DNA of 64,000 bases from Cordilura impudica. Its lineage: Eukaryota > Arthropoda > Insecta > Diptera > Scathophagidae. How positions within the stretch are numbered: the stretch's first letter is position 1; the number at the start of each line of letters is the position of its first letter. This document shows, one piece after another, positions 46,364 through 57,699 of this stretch. The notes beneath the pieces were generated by a model. The model worked only from the letters and a program-made list of their open reading frames with translations. It had not been told where the DNA came from and did not search any database. The position numbers were made by a program, and so were the translations under genes. Location of the stretch: NCBI GenBank assembly GCA_963682025.1, contig OY821519.1, positions 145,204,394 to 145,268,393 of the forward strand, in the 5' to 3' direction.

Positions 46364-46605
46364 AATTGTACACGTTGTTGTCAATTCGACAACGAGTTAT
46401 TGACAACGATAACATTCTTAAACCGACAATAAATGTGTACAAATTGACACCGACACGGTCTCGAAGTGACAACGCGTCGTTGTTAGATTGATACCTTACC
46501 GGTGTCGAAGTTTTACACCGTGCTGGACTTAAATTGACACCGTGTCGGTTTTAAATTGACACCCTACCAGTGTCGATTTGACTCTCACGGTGTCGGTTTC
46601 AACCG
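46364..46605. repeat. Subterminal repeat cluster: TTGACACCG / CGGTGTCGA units
   Basis: Copies of AAATTGACACCG and GGTGTCG occur in both orientations about every 25-30 bases, with palindromes such as GACACCGTGTCGG. They may be transposase-binding sites. Confidence 0.5.
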
Positions 46606-47162
46606 TTCCTTTCCCATTTCGTTTCCAATCTACCGTTTACAATCTAATTTAGTAATAAAAAAACTAAAATTGAAAAATTATATTATAAAATTATATTTTT
46701 GTTTTATAAACATATTTTATTCAATGATGTATACATAAATGTATTTTATTTAAAAGTACAAGAACTCAAATTAACTTAATTCTGAAATAAATGGTTCCAT
46801 TGTTCATAGGATATACATAAATGAAACGGAGGAGTTATGAAATCTAAAATTGGTATTAAATAAGAAGTATTTTTTAATGAAGGATTGCAAATGAGAATCA
46901 AAATTTTTAATGTTAACTTGATTACACAAAACATAAATATTTTTTATTTCGAATAATAAAATTATATAATAATTTGCATTATACAGAGTTCCCTTAAAGA
47001 CAATATCATTAGAAACTTTGCAATTCTGTAAATTTGAATTCTTATTAATTTCTTAACAATACTCTTCATTTAATAAATTTACAGTCTTATATGAATTTTA
47101 AATAATTGTAGGTTCTAAATTATCTTCACAATTTAGCAAGAAGTTCTAAAATCTAAATCCAG

Positions 47163-48105
47163 ACTTTATAGATATAGAATAACATGGATTTACTCTTCAT
47201 CGATTTCAACAAGTTCGTTGTCAGAAGCTTTCGTTTTTTTAACTTTTTGTTTTTATACCTTGCATACAGCTTTCCGCTTTCATTATATTTTCCTTTTCGT
47301 GATATGTAATAATAATCCATTAAAGATTGAAATTAATTTTAAATATAGTATTTACTATTTCAGTAAGAAAGTTATTTGTTTTATATTTAAAGCTTTTAAT
47401 TCATGTCATTTAAACATTACCTTTATTTCAGTTTCAAGTGGGACAACTGAACAAATTTCACCCAACAAACGTTTATAGTCTTGTGTGCAATGCACAATAT
47501 CTCTACTTAAAGTGTCTTCAATAATGACATTTATTATGACATCTCCATGGTCAGATATCACTTTCATGTTTTGACTAGCATATTTAATGACTGTATTCCC
47601 ATTTGGAGTCCCACTTAACAATGTCTTCGAGTCCTAAATTTAATTATAATGCTAAAATGTGTTACATGACACTATATTACCTCCGGTTTTTTTTTCAGGC
47701 TAAATTTTTTTCCCTGAACTCCACACGCAACCCGAGTGGCCTCCTTTAAATATTCTTATTTTAAATACGGTAAGCTTTTAAGGATTACTTTTGATGCTAC
47801 AAAAAAAAACAAATACAAATTTTTCTTACTGTACACTATACGTTGTTTTTGCAAACATTAATTCACTTACATTTCAAATATTGGAAAATTGATTCCCCGG
47901 TTAAATTTTTTAAAAATTACTTTAGTTCCACATCGTCACTGTCTTCGATTTCGTACCTTGAGAGCATGGTTCGGTGACCACTACAATATCACCATTTATT
48001 TCTAATACATCACCAACTACATTTAGGTCCTCAGAAAATCTAATTTCGTGGCTTTGTTCCAGTTTCTTATTAAATTTAAAATGAAACTGACGAACACACT
48101 GAATA
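47163..48105 (-). CDS. Possible multi-exon gene inside the TIR element, unknown function
   Basis: Minus-strand frames suggest exons. About 48105-47940 encodes FSEDLNVVGDVLEINGDIVV and ends near CAAG/GTACG, a donor-like site. 47800-47683 encodes EATRVACGVQGKKFSLKKKP and ends at GTAATATAGTG; after a 47-bp AT-rich intron ending AATTTAG, the next exon (about 47635-47424) encodes SGTPNGNTVIKYASQNMKVI and DYKRLLGEICSVVPLETEIK, followed by GTAATG. A last piece about 47300-47190 encodes YNESGKLYARYKNKK and ends DNELVEIDEE, stop. The upstream part of the second exon contains an in-frame TAA (near 47760), so it may start later or be broken. I recognise no domain. It may be the gene of the TIR element or a captured one. 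Confidence 0.35.
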
Positions 48106-48454
48106 AAGCCAAAACAATGAAAAATTCTTAAAATTTCGGCATTAGCAGAGAATTTGGCAACGTTTCGTGTTCAATTTTAACACTTTCTTTGTCAGGTCAT
48201 ATGTTATCAAAACCTAAATATTTCGGCGTTAGCAGAGAATTCGACAACGTAACGTTGACAATTTTAACACTTTTGTTGTCAAGTTGCCAACATGCGTTAT
48301 CAAAAACAAACGTCTATTTTGAAAACATCATGTTGTCGATTCGTACATGTTCGTTTACAATTCGATACCGGCCGTTGTGAAAAAAATTGACAACGTAAGG
48401 GTACAATATTGACCACAATCGTTCTCTATTTTGCAACGTCATTTTTCTGTCAGT

Positions 48455-48545
48455 GTAGAGAAGTTGGGCTGGAGTTCATCAGGGTTCTCTTTTAGAGCCA
48501 ATTTTATATTTGTTTCCAAATCCTAGGAAATTTTTTCCGTGTATT
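48455..48545 (-). pseudogene. Upstream continuation of the LOA-like element
   Basis: The frame reads LETNIKLALKENPDELQPNF and STLTE. It fits the endonuclease-RT linker that should precede VDHIATVFNKSL, the first residues of the RT part at 46344. It supports insertion of the TIR element into the retroposon. Confidence 0.45.
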
Positions 48546-48710
48546 GTAATTAAATATAAATATGTTTCCTATTTTGATAAATTTAAATATTTAGGAGTAA
48601 TTTTTCAAGAATCGTTTACTTTTTATAGACATACTGATTACATTTTGGGTAAATCGAAAAAAGCATTTCTTTTCTTATTGTAATTTTCTTAGGCGTAAAA
48701 AAATGGTTAA
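48546..48710 (+). pseudogene. Short non-LTR RT thumb fragment
   Basis: With one frame correction it reads KYLGVIFQESFTFYRH, then DYILGKSKKAF. This is the post-YxDD region of CR1/jockey-type RTs. Confidence 0.45.
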
Positions 48711-48819
48711 GCCCAATCTGGTTCTCAATTTCGTCTCACCAGCTGGCAAGATTTCACGTAAATATAAGCATTTTTTGTAGAATATGATAGCATCCATAAC
48801 TAAAAACGTTCTTAAGTCG

Positions 48820-50095
48820 ACTTAGGCGGTTATCTTGATTGTTATTAACAACTAGCGATGTCAATCTGGCCGTATGTCCGTCCGTCCGTCTATCTGTCTG
48901 TCGGTTGAAATCACGCTCAATCACAAAATAAACCATTTACCAGGATAAACTCAAAATAATATCATTTGTATTTATTTGGATCAGATTAGAATTTAATATG
49001 GAATAAATCGAGCAAAATTGTGTCAATATATAACCTAAAATATAAAGACACCTCCAAAAAATGCTGAAAATTCAGAGTGTTGTAATAATTAACTATTAAA
49101 TTTATCAACCAGTTGTCATTTTCAAACACTTTGTTTGCATCTTACAAATAGTGCAATAAATCCAAATAAAACAAGTAAGAAAATTATAGTCGGTCTAGCT
49201 CGACTATACGATACCCTATACCATGGTTAAGATACCCTATCTCTTCGGTCCAACTAATTGGATATAGCAAATAAGCATAAATCAAATTTGAGTGGCATTT
49301 TTATTAATCTTTTTCGCTGCAGATATGAAAAAGTTCATATCGGATACAATATTTATATGAAGACTAGGTCGACAAATGGACCGATCATGACCATATTTGG
49401 TAAAGTCACTTATACTTTGAAAAAATATATACAAACCAAATTTGAGAAAAATTTGTGCAATATTTTTGTTTTTTAATAGATTTAAGTGAAGATCGGGAAG
49501 CAGCTCTGTATGGGGCATATGACTAAGAATTTTCCTATAGGGAGTATTTTTGAACTACTGATTAATAGATGTAATAAACACATACAAACCCAATTTGACT
49601 GAGATCTATATGACAATTTGGATCTTATGGAAATTTATGTCGATTTCATATGGGTAATTTGTATGGGGGCTAGGTCTGAACATAGACCGCTTCTCACCAA
49701 TTTCAATAGCGTTCATCCCATGGCCGATAAAAGCTTATATACCAAATTTCATCAAAATGTATTCATATTTGCGACCTGCAGTTTGATTACAAGCTTTACA
49801 TGGACACACAGACGGACGGACGACGGACGGACGGACGGACGGACGGACGGACGGACGGACGGACGGACGGACGGACGGACATTGTTAAATCAACTCAGAA
49901 AGTGATTCTGATTCGATCGGTATAATTAAAGATGGGTCTAGGTCAAATATTTTTGGTTGTTACAAACAGCAGCACAAAGTCATTATACCCAAACCACATA
50001 GTGGTATAGGGTACAAATATAAACGTAAAATCTAGGTGGAGGATATCAAAGATTTGGCATAGCCAAATTTAACAGTCTTATATGCTTTTGTCTCC
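48820..50095 (-). mobile_element. DINE-like element, family B, interrupted by a family A copy
   Basis: Minus strand: the 5' hairpin TTAAATTTGGCTATGCCAAA lies at about 50068 and the rest continues after the family A copy at 49169-50018, down to the (GTCC/GTCT) tract near 48875-48902. The 3' end is missing. Confidence 0.55.
49169..50018 (+). mobile_element. DINE-like element, family A, with the longest (GGAC)n tract
   Basis: Full-length copy; (GGAC)n spans about 49813-49880. The 5' palindrome has a changed centre (TAGCTCGACTA). Ends ACCACATAGTGGTATAGGGT. Confidence 0.8.
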
Positions 50096-50827
50096 TTAGT
50101 TTGTAAGATTTTTTGCAAACAAAAATATTTCTCTAGACATCTTTCATTTGCAATCAGTAAATTATTTAATTACATGATGGTAAATTAATTTACAAATAAA
50201 GGGAGTATAATAAAAACTTGGTTTTTATGGGTTGGTATTTTTTTTTTGTTAATTTTTATATGAATATTGAAAAAATTTGATATTATCACTCTGTATCAGG
50301 TTTTGCATTTTTCGTAGACAGTTTTCCTTTATTTTAGAAAATAATGCCGAATCAAAGATTTGAATTGTTCATGTGAATGAAATAAGTTATATGTATGTAT
50401 TGTATTTATCTAAATTGCGAAAGGGATTATAAGATTTCTTATGTTTTGCAATATTTTGATAGTATATATATATTGAATATCACAGTTCGCAATGTCTTCG
50501 TTATGGCTATTTTATTTGTTTACTAAAACTCTACCACGATTTTTATGTCTTCTAAAAATGTCTTTAAACGAAGAAAAAATGCATTTCAGCATTCACTCTT
50601 TTCTAGCGAAACGAATTTGGAATTCGGAATCGTTATTAAGCAACCGCAAAGCAAAATATTTACTTAGGAACCAAAAACGGTATGATTAAATTTGCAAAGT
50701 CTATTATTATTTTAACTTGTTGCTAATGATATTTCATTTAATACAGAAATACCGCGGTATTATACTTCGAGATTCATACTTCATACTTGGAGATTCCGGT
50801 TAAGCCACGTAATGCAAATATATGAAA
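50096..50827. other. AT-rich stretch, no recognised gene
   Basis: A 65-codon frame at 50492-50689 has no recognisable domain. Confidence 0.35.
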
Positions 50828-51308
50828 TTGAAAGAGATCACTTATTTTTTGCAAAAATATATAAAAACCAAATTTGAGAAAAATCTGTGCAATATTTATG
50901 TTTTTTTTTTATAGATTTAACTGAAGATCGGGAAGCAGGTTTATATGTGGGCTATGGCTTAGAATTGACTTATTGGACTTCTGATTAATGATAATTTGGA
51001 TCTTATGGCAACTTAAGTCATGTTCATATCGGTCATTTGTATGGGGACTAGTGCTGAACATGAACCGATTTTCACCAATTTCAACAGCGTTTATCCTAAG
51101 GCCGATAGAAGTTTACACAGTAAATTTCATCAAAATATATTTGCGACCTGTTATTTGATTACAAGGTTTACATGGAGGACGGACGGACGGACGGACAAGC
51201 GGACATCGCTAAATCGACTCACAAAGTGATTTTAGGTCAAATATTTTTGGTAGTTACAAACATTAGCAGAAAATATTATACCCTGACCACGTAGTGGTAT
51301 TGGCTATA
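50828..51308 (+). mobile_element. DINE-like element, family A, 5'-truncated
   Basis: It starts within the block CACTTATTTTTTGCAAAAAT, has (GGAC)n at about 51177-51195 and ends CCACGTAGTGG. Confidence 0.65.
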
Positions 51309-51489
51309 AAAAGAGTTGTTTGTGTAGCAAGCAATTTGCAGCTGTGGGCATTTCACTAAGTCTTTTGTCATACGAGACACATTGAATAGGTAAACGTACT
51401 AAATAGAGTGTTTGAAAGAAACGTATATTGCATTTGTGTAAACTCCATTCTACCCCACCAATATTTTGGCCTAATTTAGCAACAATTCA

Positions 51490-51665
51490 TTATTCCAGAG
51501 AAGCTGTCGAATGGTTCAGAAACAACAATATATAATTTGTCGCAAAAGAGTGCAATTCACCAAACTGCCCTGAACTTCGCCCAGTGAGAAATTTGTACTT
51601 TAGATGCAATAAAGCAGTTAATAAAATTAGTAAAAAAGGTGTCTAAGAATTTACAAGTGACGTAA
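51490..51665 (+). pseudogene. Tc1/mariner-superfamily transposase relic (catalytic C-terminal region)
   Basis: One frame reads IHYSREAVEWFRNNNI, stop, FVAKECNSPNCPELRPVRNL. It matches the block before and at the third catalytic residue (HYS...W...NxPNxPxLRPIExFW). The acidic residue after RP has been replaced (PVRN). Confidence 0.55.
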
Positions 51666-51805
51666 AGGGTAAAATACGCGCCTACGCATTATCTTGTGGA
51701 AATTGCACATTTTTTACTTTTAAACTAAAAATAACAGAATACTAAAAAACTGTTTTATTAATAAAAAAATTTAAAAAGTTTTTCGCTTACATCCTTTATA
51801 ACAAT

Positions 51806-52719
51806 TTGAAAATGACAGCAACATTGTGTTTTCTAATTCGATTCGCTCATGGTATCATTCTAACTAAACTATTGAATTTAACTGATACCGTTAAAACACT
51901 CATTGTTAAACAAATATTAACAGAAATAAAACAATCAATCATTAAAAGGCTATTTCCATATGAAAAGCAAACAACTGCAATGATGGCAGCTCTTGTCAGT
52001 AGGAAATTTAAGTGATTCAGATGGTGAGCCAGTAGAATGGGCTCATTCTTTGCACACCTACAACAGATCCAGTTATAGGCATAAGGAATACATTGAATGG
52101 CCGACAAAGCACCAATTTGCTAACCCAGTATCTCTTCGGGTTGAGATGAAAGGCCAATTTAAAGTCCTATCAAATGTGATATAAATGTATTATACAATCT
52201 CTGTTATATCGACACCTTCTCAGATGAGCTTTTCAGTTGCTGATAGTGTATTTCGCTTCATACCAAATAAAGTGAATATGATTGTAATCGCACAAAAAAA
52301 TTAAACAATTCTTTGTTTTTGTGTTTGTTTTATTTATTTATTTTTTTTTTGGTTTTGGTTTCTCAATTTAATACCAGCTTTTCTTACCCAGCGTTGCAAA
52401 ATTATCTTGTAAAATTATGTATAATAATTAATGTTTGCATAAAGCATAGACAAAAAATATTATTCGCCTATTCCATGCATTGTGATAGAATATATGTATG
52501 TACATAAATATATTCATTCGTTATCATCAAATCTATATCATCATTGACACATAATTATTGATTAAATGTATAAACATTGACATGAGATAAAAAAAAATAC
52601 AATTCATTTGAAAAATAATAAAATTAACAGCAATCAAATAATTGTTTTGTCAAAAGTATAGCTGCGTTTCCTTTATATAAAAGTTTGTAGTAAAAATATG
52701 TATTTAAATTTTTACCAAA
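51806..52719. other. No certain gene; weak hAT-like hint
   Basis: The frame 51806-52015 contains KRLFPYEKQTTAMMAALVSRKF, faintly like the AtAxxLDPRFK block of hAT transposases. The rest is AT-rich without signals. Confidence 0.2.
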
Positions 52720-53265
52720 GGGTAAAAACATATGAAATCAACCGAAAATATTAACATTTGTGACCTCATCACCTCCAAATTTGATAAGATTTTGTACACA
52801 TGATCTATGGATCGGCACAATAATATTTGCCAACTTTCAGACATATAGCCTTCGAACTTTCAGAATTATGGCCATTCCAAGTTGGCAAAAATCAATAAAA
52901 ATGCACTCAGATGCCTTAACACAATTTTTAATATCTCGAAAAGTATTCATTGCACGTTAATAATCAAGGGCTCATTTTACAGACTAAAACATGCGCCATT
53001 CCAAAAAAATAAAAAAGGACTAAAATTTCCAAAGGATATTTCTCGAAAATCAATATTTTTAAAAATTTCAAAAAAATATATGTTAATTCTTATTATGTTT
53101 TGTACAAGTCTGTCAAATTTCAATGTGGAGTCTTTATTACAACATGAGTTATTAAGAAAAAAGCAGGCGAAGGTTTATGTATTTCATGAAATGTACCAAA
53201 ATACAAAAAGGTGACAAATTACAAAAAGAAGGACAAATCAAATGTAACGGAACTTTTTCGACTTT
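52720..53265 (+). repeat. Left TIR of the 52.7-56.4 kb transposon
   Basis: It is the inverse of 55856-56427. It shares long blocks such as TCAAGGGCTCATTTTACAGA and AGTTATTAAGAAAAAAGCAG. Some outer parts are diverged. Confidence 0.85.
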
Positions 53266-53362
53266 TCTTTGCTTAAACTCTTTTTCTCCATTGCTAAACC
53301 TTTAATAAAAAGTACAACATAATGTATTATCATTATTAAACACTTTATTACAGCATATTTAT

Positions 53363-55443
53363 TTATTTCTGAAGGATATCAATTAAAAAATCTGCATCTG
53401 CCGCGTATCGCTTGACTTTAATTTTTTTTTTATCTACAGGTTCAATAGAATGCAGCTTTTGAGTTCCAGGAATAGTACGCAAATCTTTAAAACGAATTTG
53501 AAGGAACCGTGCTTCTTCTTCGTGGTCTTCTAGAGTTAAAAACTCGAAATTACAGTTCAAAAGATTTTGCAGGCACCATTCATATAATTGTTTTGGAGTA
53601 GTTATTTGACCTTGTAATGGACGCTGTAAACTAGCTCGACGTGCCTCTCTCTTTACGGTACCTCCAAGACCGTCACTTGGGCCTTTTCCATGGCTTGTTG
53701 CAAAAAAATGCCACTCAGCATTACATCCAAAATCTTCCATATGATAACATAAATTGATAAAGTTCTTTTTATTTTTAAACTGGGCAGCACTACCGTCTGA
53801 AAAATACGTGATTTTCTTCTGGGTTGTTTTAAACTTTTTTCTCAAAAATACATTCAGGTGGCGATGGAACAGGTGAACAGCTACAGAATCGTGTACAAGA
53901 CAATCAGATATTATTATGAAGTTTGTATGTTGTGTTTTTCCATCTGATTTAAAATAAATAGCAATTGGGTATAAAGTGGCCTGAGAGTTGTTCCAGTGAA
54001 ATCCCTGGGCTGCATCCTGAATAGTAAAAGAAGCATTTTCTGAAAAATCGCAACTGCTATATACTCATTTTCTTCCAAATTTGATTTTCTTTCGCTCAGA
54101 TATGCTGCCTGCTGTTTTGCAATAAATGAATGAGGTAATAGAATTTCAAGTTTTTCACATAGGGAATCCACAAAAACGTCGGCTTGGCCAATCATAGTCT
54201 CCAAATTATCCCTATCTACACTTACCCATTGTTTATATGTTATTTCATCAATATCATTTTGCTCTAGTAATTGATTTAGTTTTGCTTTTAAATTTTCAAT
54301 TCCTGGACACTTGTTACATTTACGTAGGTGACACTTTGAAGAAGATGGAATGCATGTCATATGTTTCAAACAATCTTTGTAACATTCAAGCTGATAATTC
54401 GGAACACCAGCAGTTAATTTTTTTAAATTTATGGCATCAATCATCAGCTTCACATTTTGATGCTTTGTACAAACACACACGTTATGAGATCCACTCGCAT
54501 TTGCTAGAATTATATTCCTCGGACGAAGTTGGGAAAACTTGGAAATACCTATTTTTATTCCATCATGTCGTTCCTTGAATAAGGCGTACATTTCTCTTAA
54601 GTTTCCAAGCAAAAGTCTTTTATTTTTCCTGACTTTTGTACCATTTTCAAAAAAAGACACGAAATCTTTCTGTCCGGGCATACACCTGCTGACGTCATCG
54701 GATTCATAAAAGGATTTTACTAAATTGCTTGTCACTGGTGAAATTGGACTTCCCAGTTTTGGGTTAGGCGTACTCATCACACCCTTTGTTTCAACCAAAT
54801 CCTTAACTTTTCGCGCGATATAGTTTGTAACCAGGAATTCTTCCTCAATTTTATGTATTGCCCAGCTTTTTGGTAAAATTGTTAGCAGTTGGATTTTCTC
54901 GCTATTTTTTGTTAATGTTTTAAACTTTTCTTTTAATTGTTCTATTATTTCGGATTGTGGGCACATATGCGAAGTTGATTGTGCTGAACCGTGGAAAATT
55001 TTGTCTTGAATCGAATCACTTATTTTCCTGAATTTTCCATCTCTGTACCGTTTTTGATGTAACTTCTTCTTTTTTATCGGAGATTGTTCCAGATACGGTA
55101 AAGATTGGTTTAATTTTGAAATAGCAACTTCTTCCGTGCCTGACGCAATGTCATCTTCTTCCGTGCCTGACGCAATGTCATCTTCTTCCGTGCCTGACGC
55201 AATGTCATCGAAAGTATCTACATTTTCGTTTATGTCTGAACCTTCTTCCAAATTAGATTTATTAAATTTCTTCAGATGCGAAAATTTTATTCTACATGTC
55301 CCACAAATTTTATTTGAGATCGTAATGTTTTTATCCTTAGTATACTGTAGCATCCATTCTTGGACTTGTCTTAAACTTTTATTGCACCCAGTGTGACCGG
55401 ATTTTTTAAAAGGATTACAGCAAAATGTTGAATGGAATGGCAT
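53363..55443 (-). pseudogene. DDD-type transposase with one frameshift (~690 codons)
   Basis: The first frame (55443-53914) starts ATGCCATTCCATTC with a Cys/His cluster (FCCNPFKKSGHTGCN, CGTCRIKF), then three copies of an acidic DDIASGTEE unit, a SVDRDNLETM region and CHLRKCNKCP. Near 54058 it shifts by one base; the other frame gives CDFSENASFTIQDAAQGFHW (first catalytic-type Asp) and runs into 53845-53363, with YFSDGSAAQFKNK and SHGKGPSDGLGG. The catalytic triad and the Cys cluster match the 378-aa protein at 11.1-12.2 kb. The N-terminal half supplies zinc-finger-like DNA binding missing there. A single small lesion suggests young decay; an undetected sequencing error is also possible. Confidence 0.8.
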
Positions 55444-55855
55444 ATTTTTTTTTTAAATACCACAACCGAATGAATTGTGCACGACTTTTTTGTATTGACA
55501 ATAATTATAATTTATTTAAATATTTAGTCTCTTTTTTTTGTTTTTTCAAACGATCAAGTCACTTTAACACTATAACACTTTGACGTTTAGCACTTATGAA
55601 ATCTAGTATTCAACTGAAGTTTGACTTACAGTCTCTGAACGATTTATACTGTTTTTTTTGGTACAAAAAATAGATTACAGGTAAAAAAAATACACGCCTT
55701 GCTTTTCTTGAATTGGAAAATTTGCTTGAACTACGGGTCATAAAATGTTTTTTAAATAGGGACTGAATTTGCTACTGCCAATAAGCCGACCACAGGTCAT
55801 AAAATATTTGTAAATTTTTTGTGTGAACAGGCAATAAATATTTCGTCTAGGTTGT

Positions 55856-56427
55856 AAAGTCGAAAAAGTTCCGTTACATTTGATAGTCCTTCTTTTTGTA
55901 ATTTGTCACCTTTTTGTATTTTGGTACATTTCATGAAATACATAAACCATCGCCTGCTTTTTTCTTAATAACTCATGTTGTAATAAAGACTCCACATTGA
56001 AATTTGACAGACTTGTACAAAACATAATAAGAATTAACATATATTTTTTTGAAATTTTTAAACATTTTGATTTTCGAGAAATATCCTTTGGAAATTTTAG
56101 TCCTTTTTTATTTACATTATCCTTGATCGAAAATTTGAAAAAAAAATTTTTTTTGGAATGGCGCATGTTTTAGTCTGTAAAATGAGCCCTTGATTATTAA
56201 CGTACAATGAATACTTTTCGAGATATTAAAAATTGTGTTAAGGTATCTGAGTGCATTTTTATTGATTTTTGCCAACTTGGAATGGCCATAATTCTGAAAA
56301 TACGAGAGCTACGACACTGAAAGTTGGCAAACGCTATTATTATGTTTAACTTTCCCTTCGTACCAAAATTCATCCAATTCGAAATCGGTGCGGTCAACTC
56401 ATTGGTTGATTTCATATGTTTTTACCC
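55856..56427 (-). repeat. Right TIR of the 52.7-56.4 kb transposon
   Basis: Inverse of 52720-53265, with several small indels. Confidence 0.85.
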
Positions 56428-56503
56428 CAAATCGAACACGTGAGGGTCCAACGTATAATTAAAGAAAATCTTCAATTTTCAATGTTTTATTCTATGATTT
56501 TTA

Positions 56504-57012
56504 TACCCTCCACACCACTGGGCAGAGGATAGATATCAGTTTGTCATTCCATTTGTAAATCATCGAAAAAATAATATGCGACCTCATAAAATATATATAT
56601 TATTGATCCCTATAACAACTCGGATCATTATAGCGATGTCCGTGTCCGTCCGTCTGTCTGTTGAAATCAAGCTTATTCACAAAATGAACAACTTTCCTAT
56701 GTGAACTTAAGGTAATATTATTTGTCATTATTTCGAGCAGGTTGGCATTTGAAAGGCTGTAAATTGGGCATCATTGTGCCAAGATCTCGCCGAAGATATG
56801 TAGACACCTCTAAAAAAGCTAAAAATTCAGTGGATTTTTTTTTACAATTTAGTATTTAGTTTTAATATTTTAGTTTATGAAATTGTTTATTTTTTAAAAT
56901 ATTTTGTTTATGTATGTTATAAGTAATGTAATAAGTCCAGCTATCAGTGTAAATATAAAACTCAGGTGGGAGATACCTGAGATTCGGAATAGCCGAATTT
57001 AACACTCATATT
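56504..57012 (-). mobile_element. DINE-like element, family B, full length
   Basis: The 5' end on the minus strand is GAGTGTTAAATTCGGCTATT with a hairpin. A (GTCC/GTCT) tract lies at about 56641-56660, and the 3' end CCAGTGGTGTGGAGGGTATA carries a GGTGTGG stem like that of family A. Confidence 0.6.
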
Positions 57013-57601
57013 TTTCTCATTGCAAATGACACATTTACGTGGAAATTGCAAACAACGAATTCGTATGGCAAATCTTAGGAGTATGAGTGGAATAGAAGTA
57101 TCTTCTCTCGCTGATCCTTTTAATATCGTTATTCCAATAAAATTGCAACCAAGGTTTGTTATCCTTAATTGTAATCCACTACATTTATGCATTTATATAT
57201 CGCATGAGACTTAAAGGTACTCACATAGTTGCAATAAGTCGCCTCATCTGCTATTTTTATTTATATTATTAGTCGCAATTAAAAAATTTACCACGATATT
57301 GACTTAACAATTCCCGATTATTGTGAACAACTTGCCGCTGATATTTTTGATATCATCGTTGGTAATTGAATAATAAGTATAAAGTTAGACCGGAATCTGT
57401 GTTTGCAAATAATATCTTCAGAAATTTAATTTTTATAATGGCTTCTGAGTTGAGGCATTGCAGTTTGGGTAGGTCGCGCATGTCAATTGAAAGAAGTTCA
57501 AACAGTTTAATGCGAAAAGAACGCTAAACGACAGCCCGCATGTGTTGGTCCCACTGTACTTATTTATTTAATTATTTAATTAATTAATTATTTAATTATT
57601 T

Positions 57602-57634
<33 letters not shown>

Positions 57635-57690
57635 TATATTTATTTATTTATTTTATTTATTAGGTCAATGGAATAAATCCTTGCAGACAT
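57013..57690. other. No recognised gene; TTTA microsatellite
   Basis: A 64-codon frame (57020-57214) is unassigned. 57555-57665 is a (TTAT/TTTA)n tract. The rest is AT-rich. Confidence 0.4.
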
Positions 57691-57699
57691 GTATAACTA

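Larger units (their letters stand above)
46345..48430. mobile_element. TIR element with GTTGTC/GACACCG subterminal repeats, in LOA-like element
   Basis: ACGTTCGTGGTCAAATTGTAC at about 46350 recurs inverted at about 48398-48421 as ACGATTGTGGTCAATATTGTAC. Inside both ends, GTTGTCAA/TTGACAAC motifs are frequent, and 46430-46605 adds at least six GACACCG/CGGTGTC units with palindromes. The right outer border may extend to 48460. The LOA-like reading frame appears to resume past its right end. Confidence 0.55.
52720..56427. mobile_element. Complete long-TIR DNA transposon with DDD transposase
   Basis: About 550-570-bp TIRs (52720-53265 and 55856-56427) start GGGTAAAAACATATGAAATC at both ends and are flanked by CAAA (52716-52719 and 56428-56431), a likely 4-bp target duplication. 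The single gene, on the minus strand, is a two-frame transposase. It is related to the 10.4-17.0 kb element by protein but has different TIR sequence. Confidence 0.85.

Noticed and set aside
49813..49880. GGAC array considered as CRISPR-like or a satellite locus
   Set aside because: Simple tetranucleotide tract without spacers, located at the expected internal site of the DINE-like element.
54237..54578. 113-codon plus-strand frame
   Set aside because: Antisense of the transposase at 53.4-55.4 kb.
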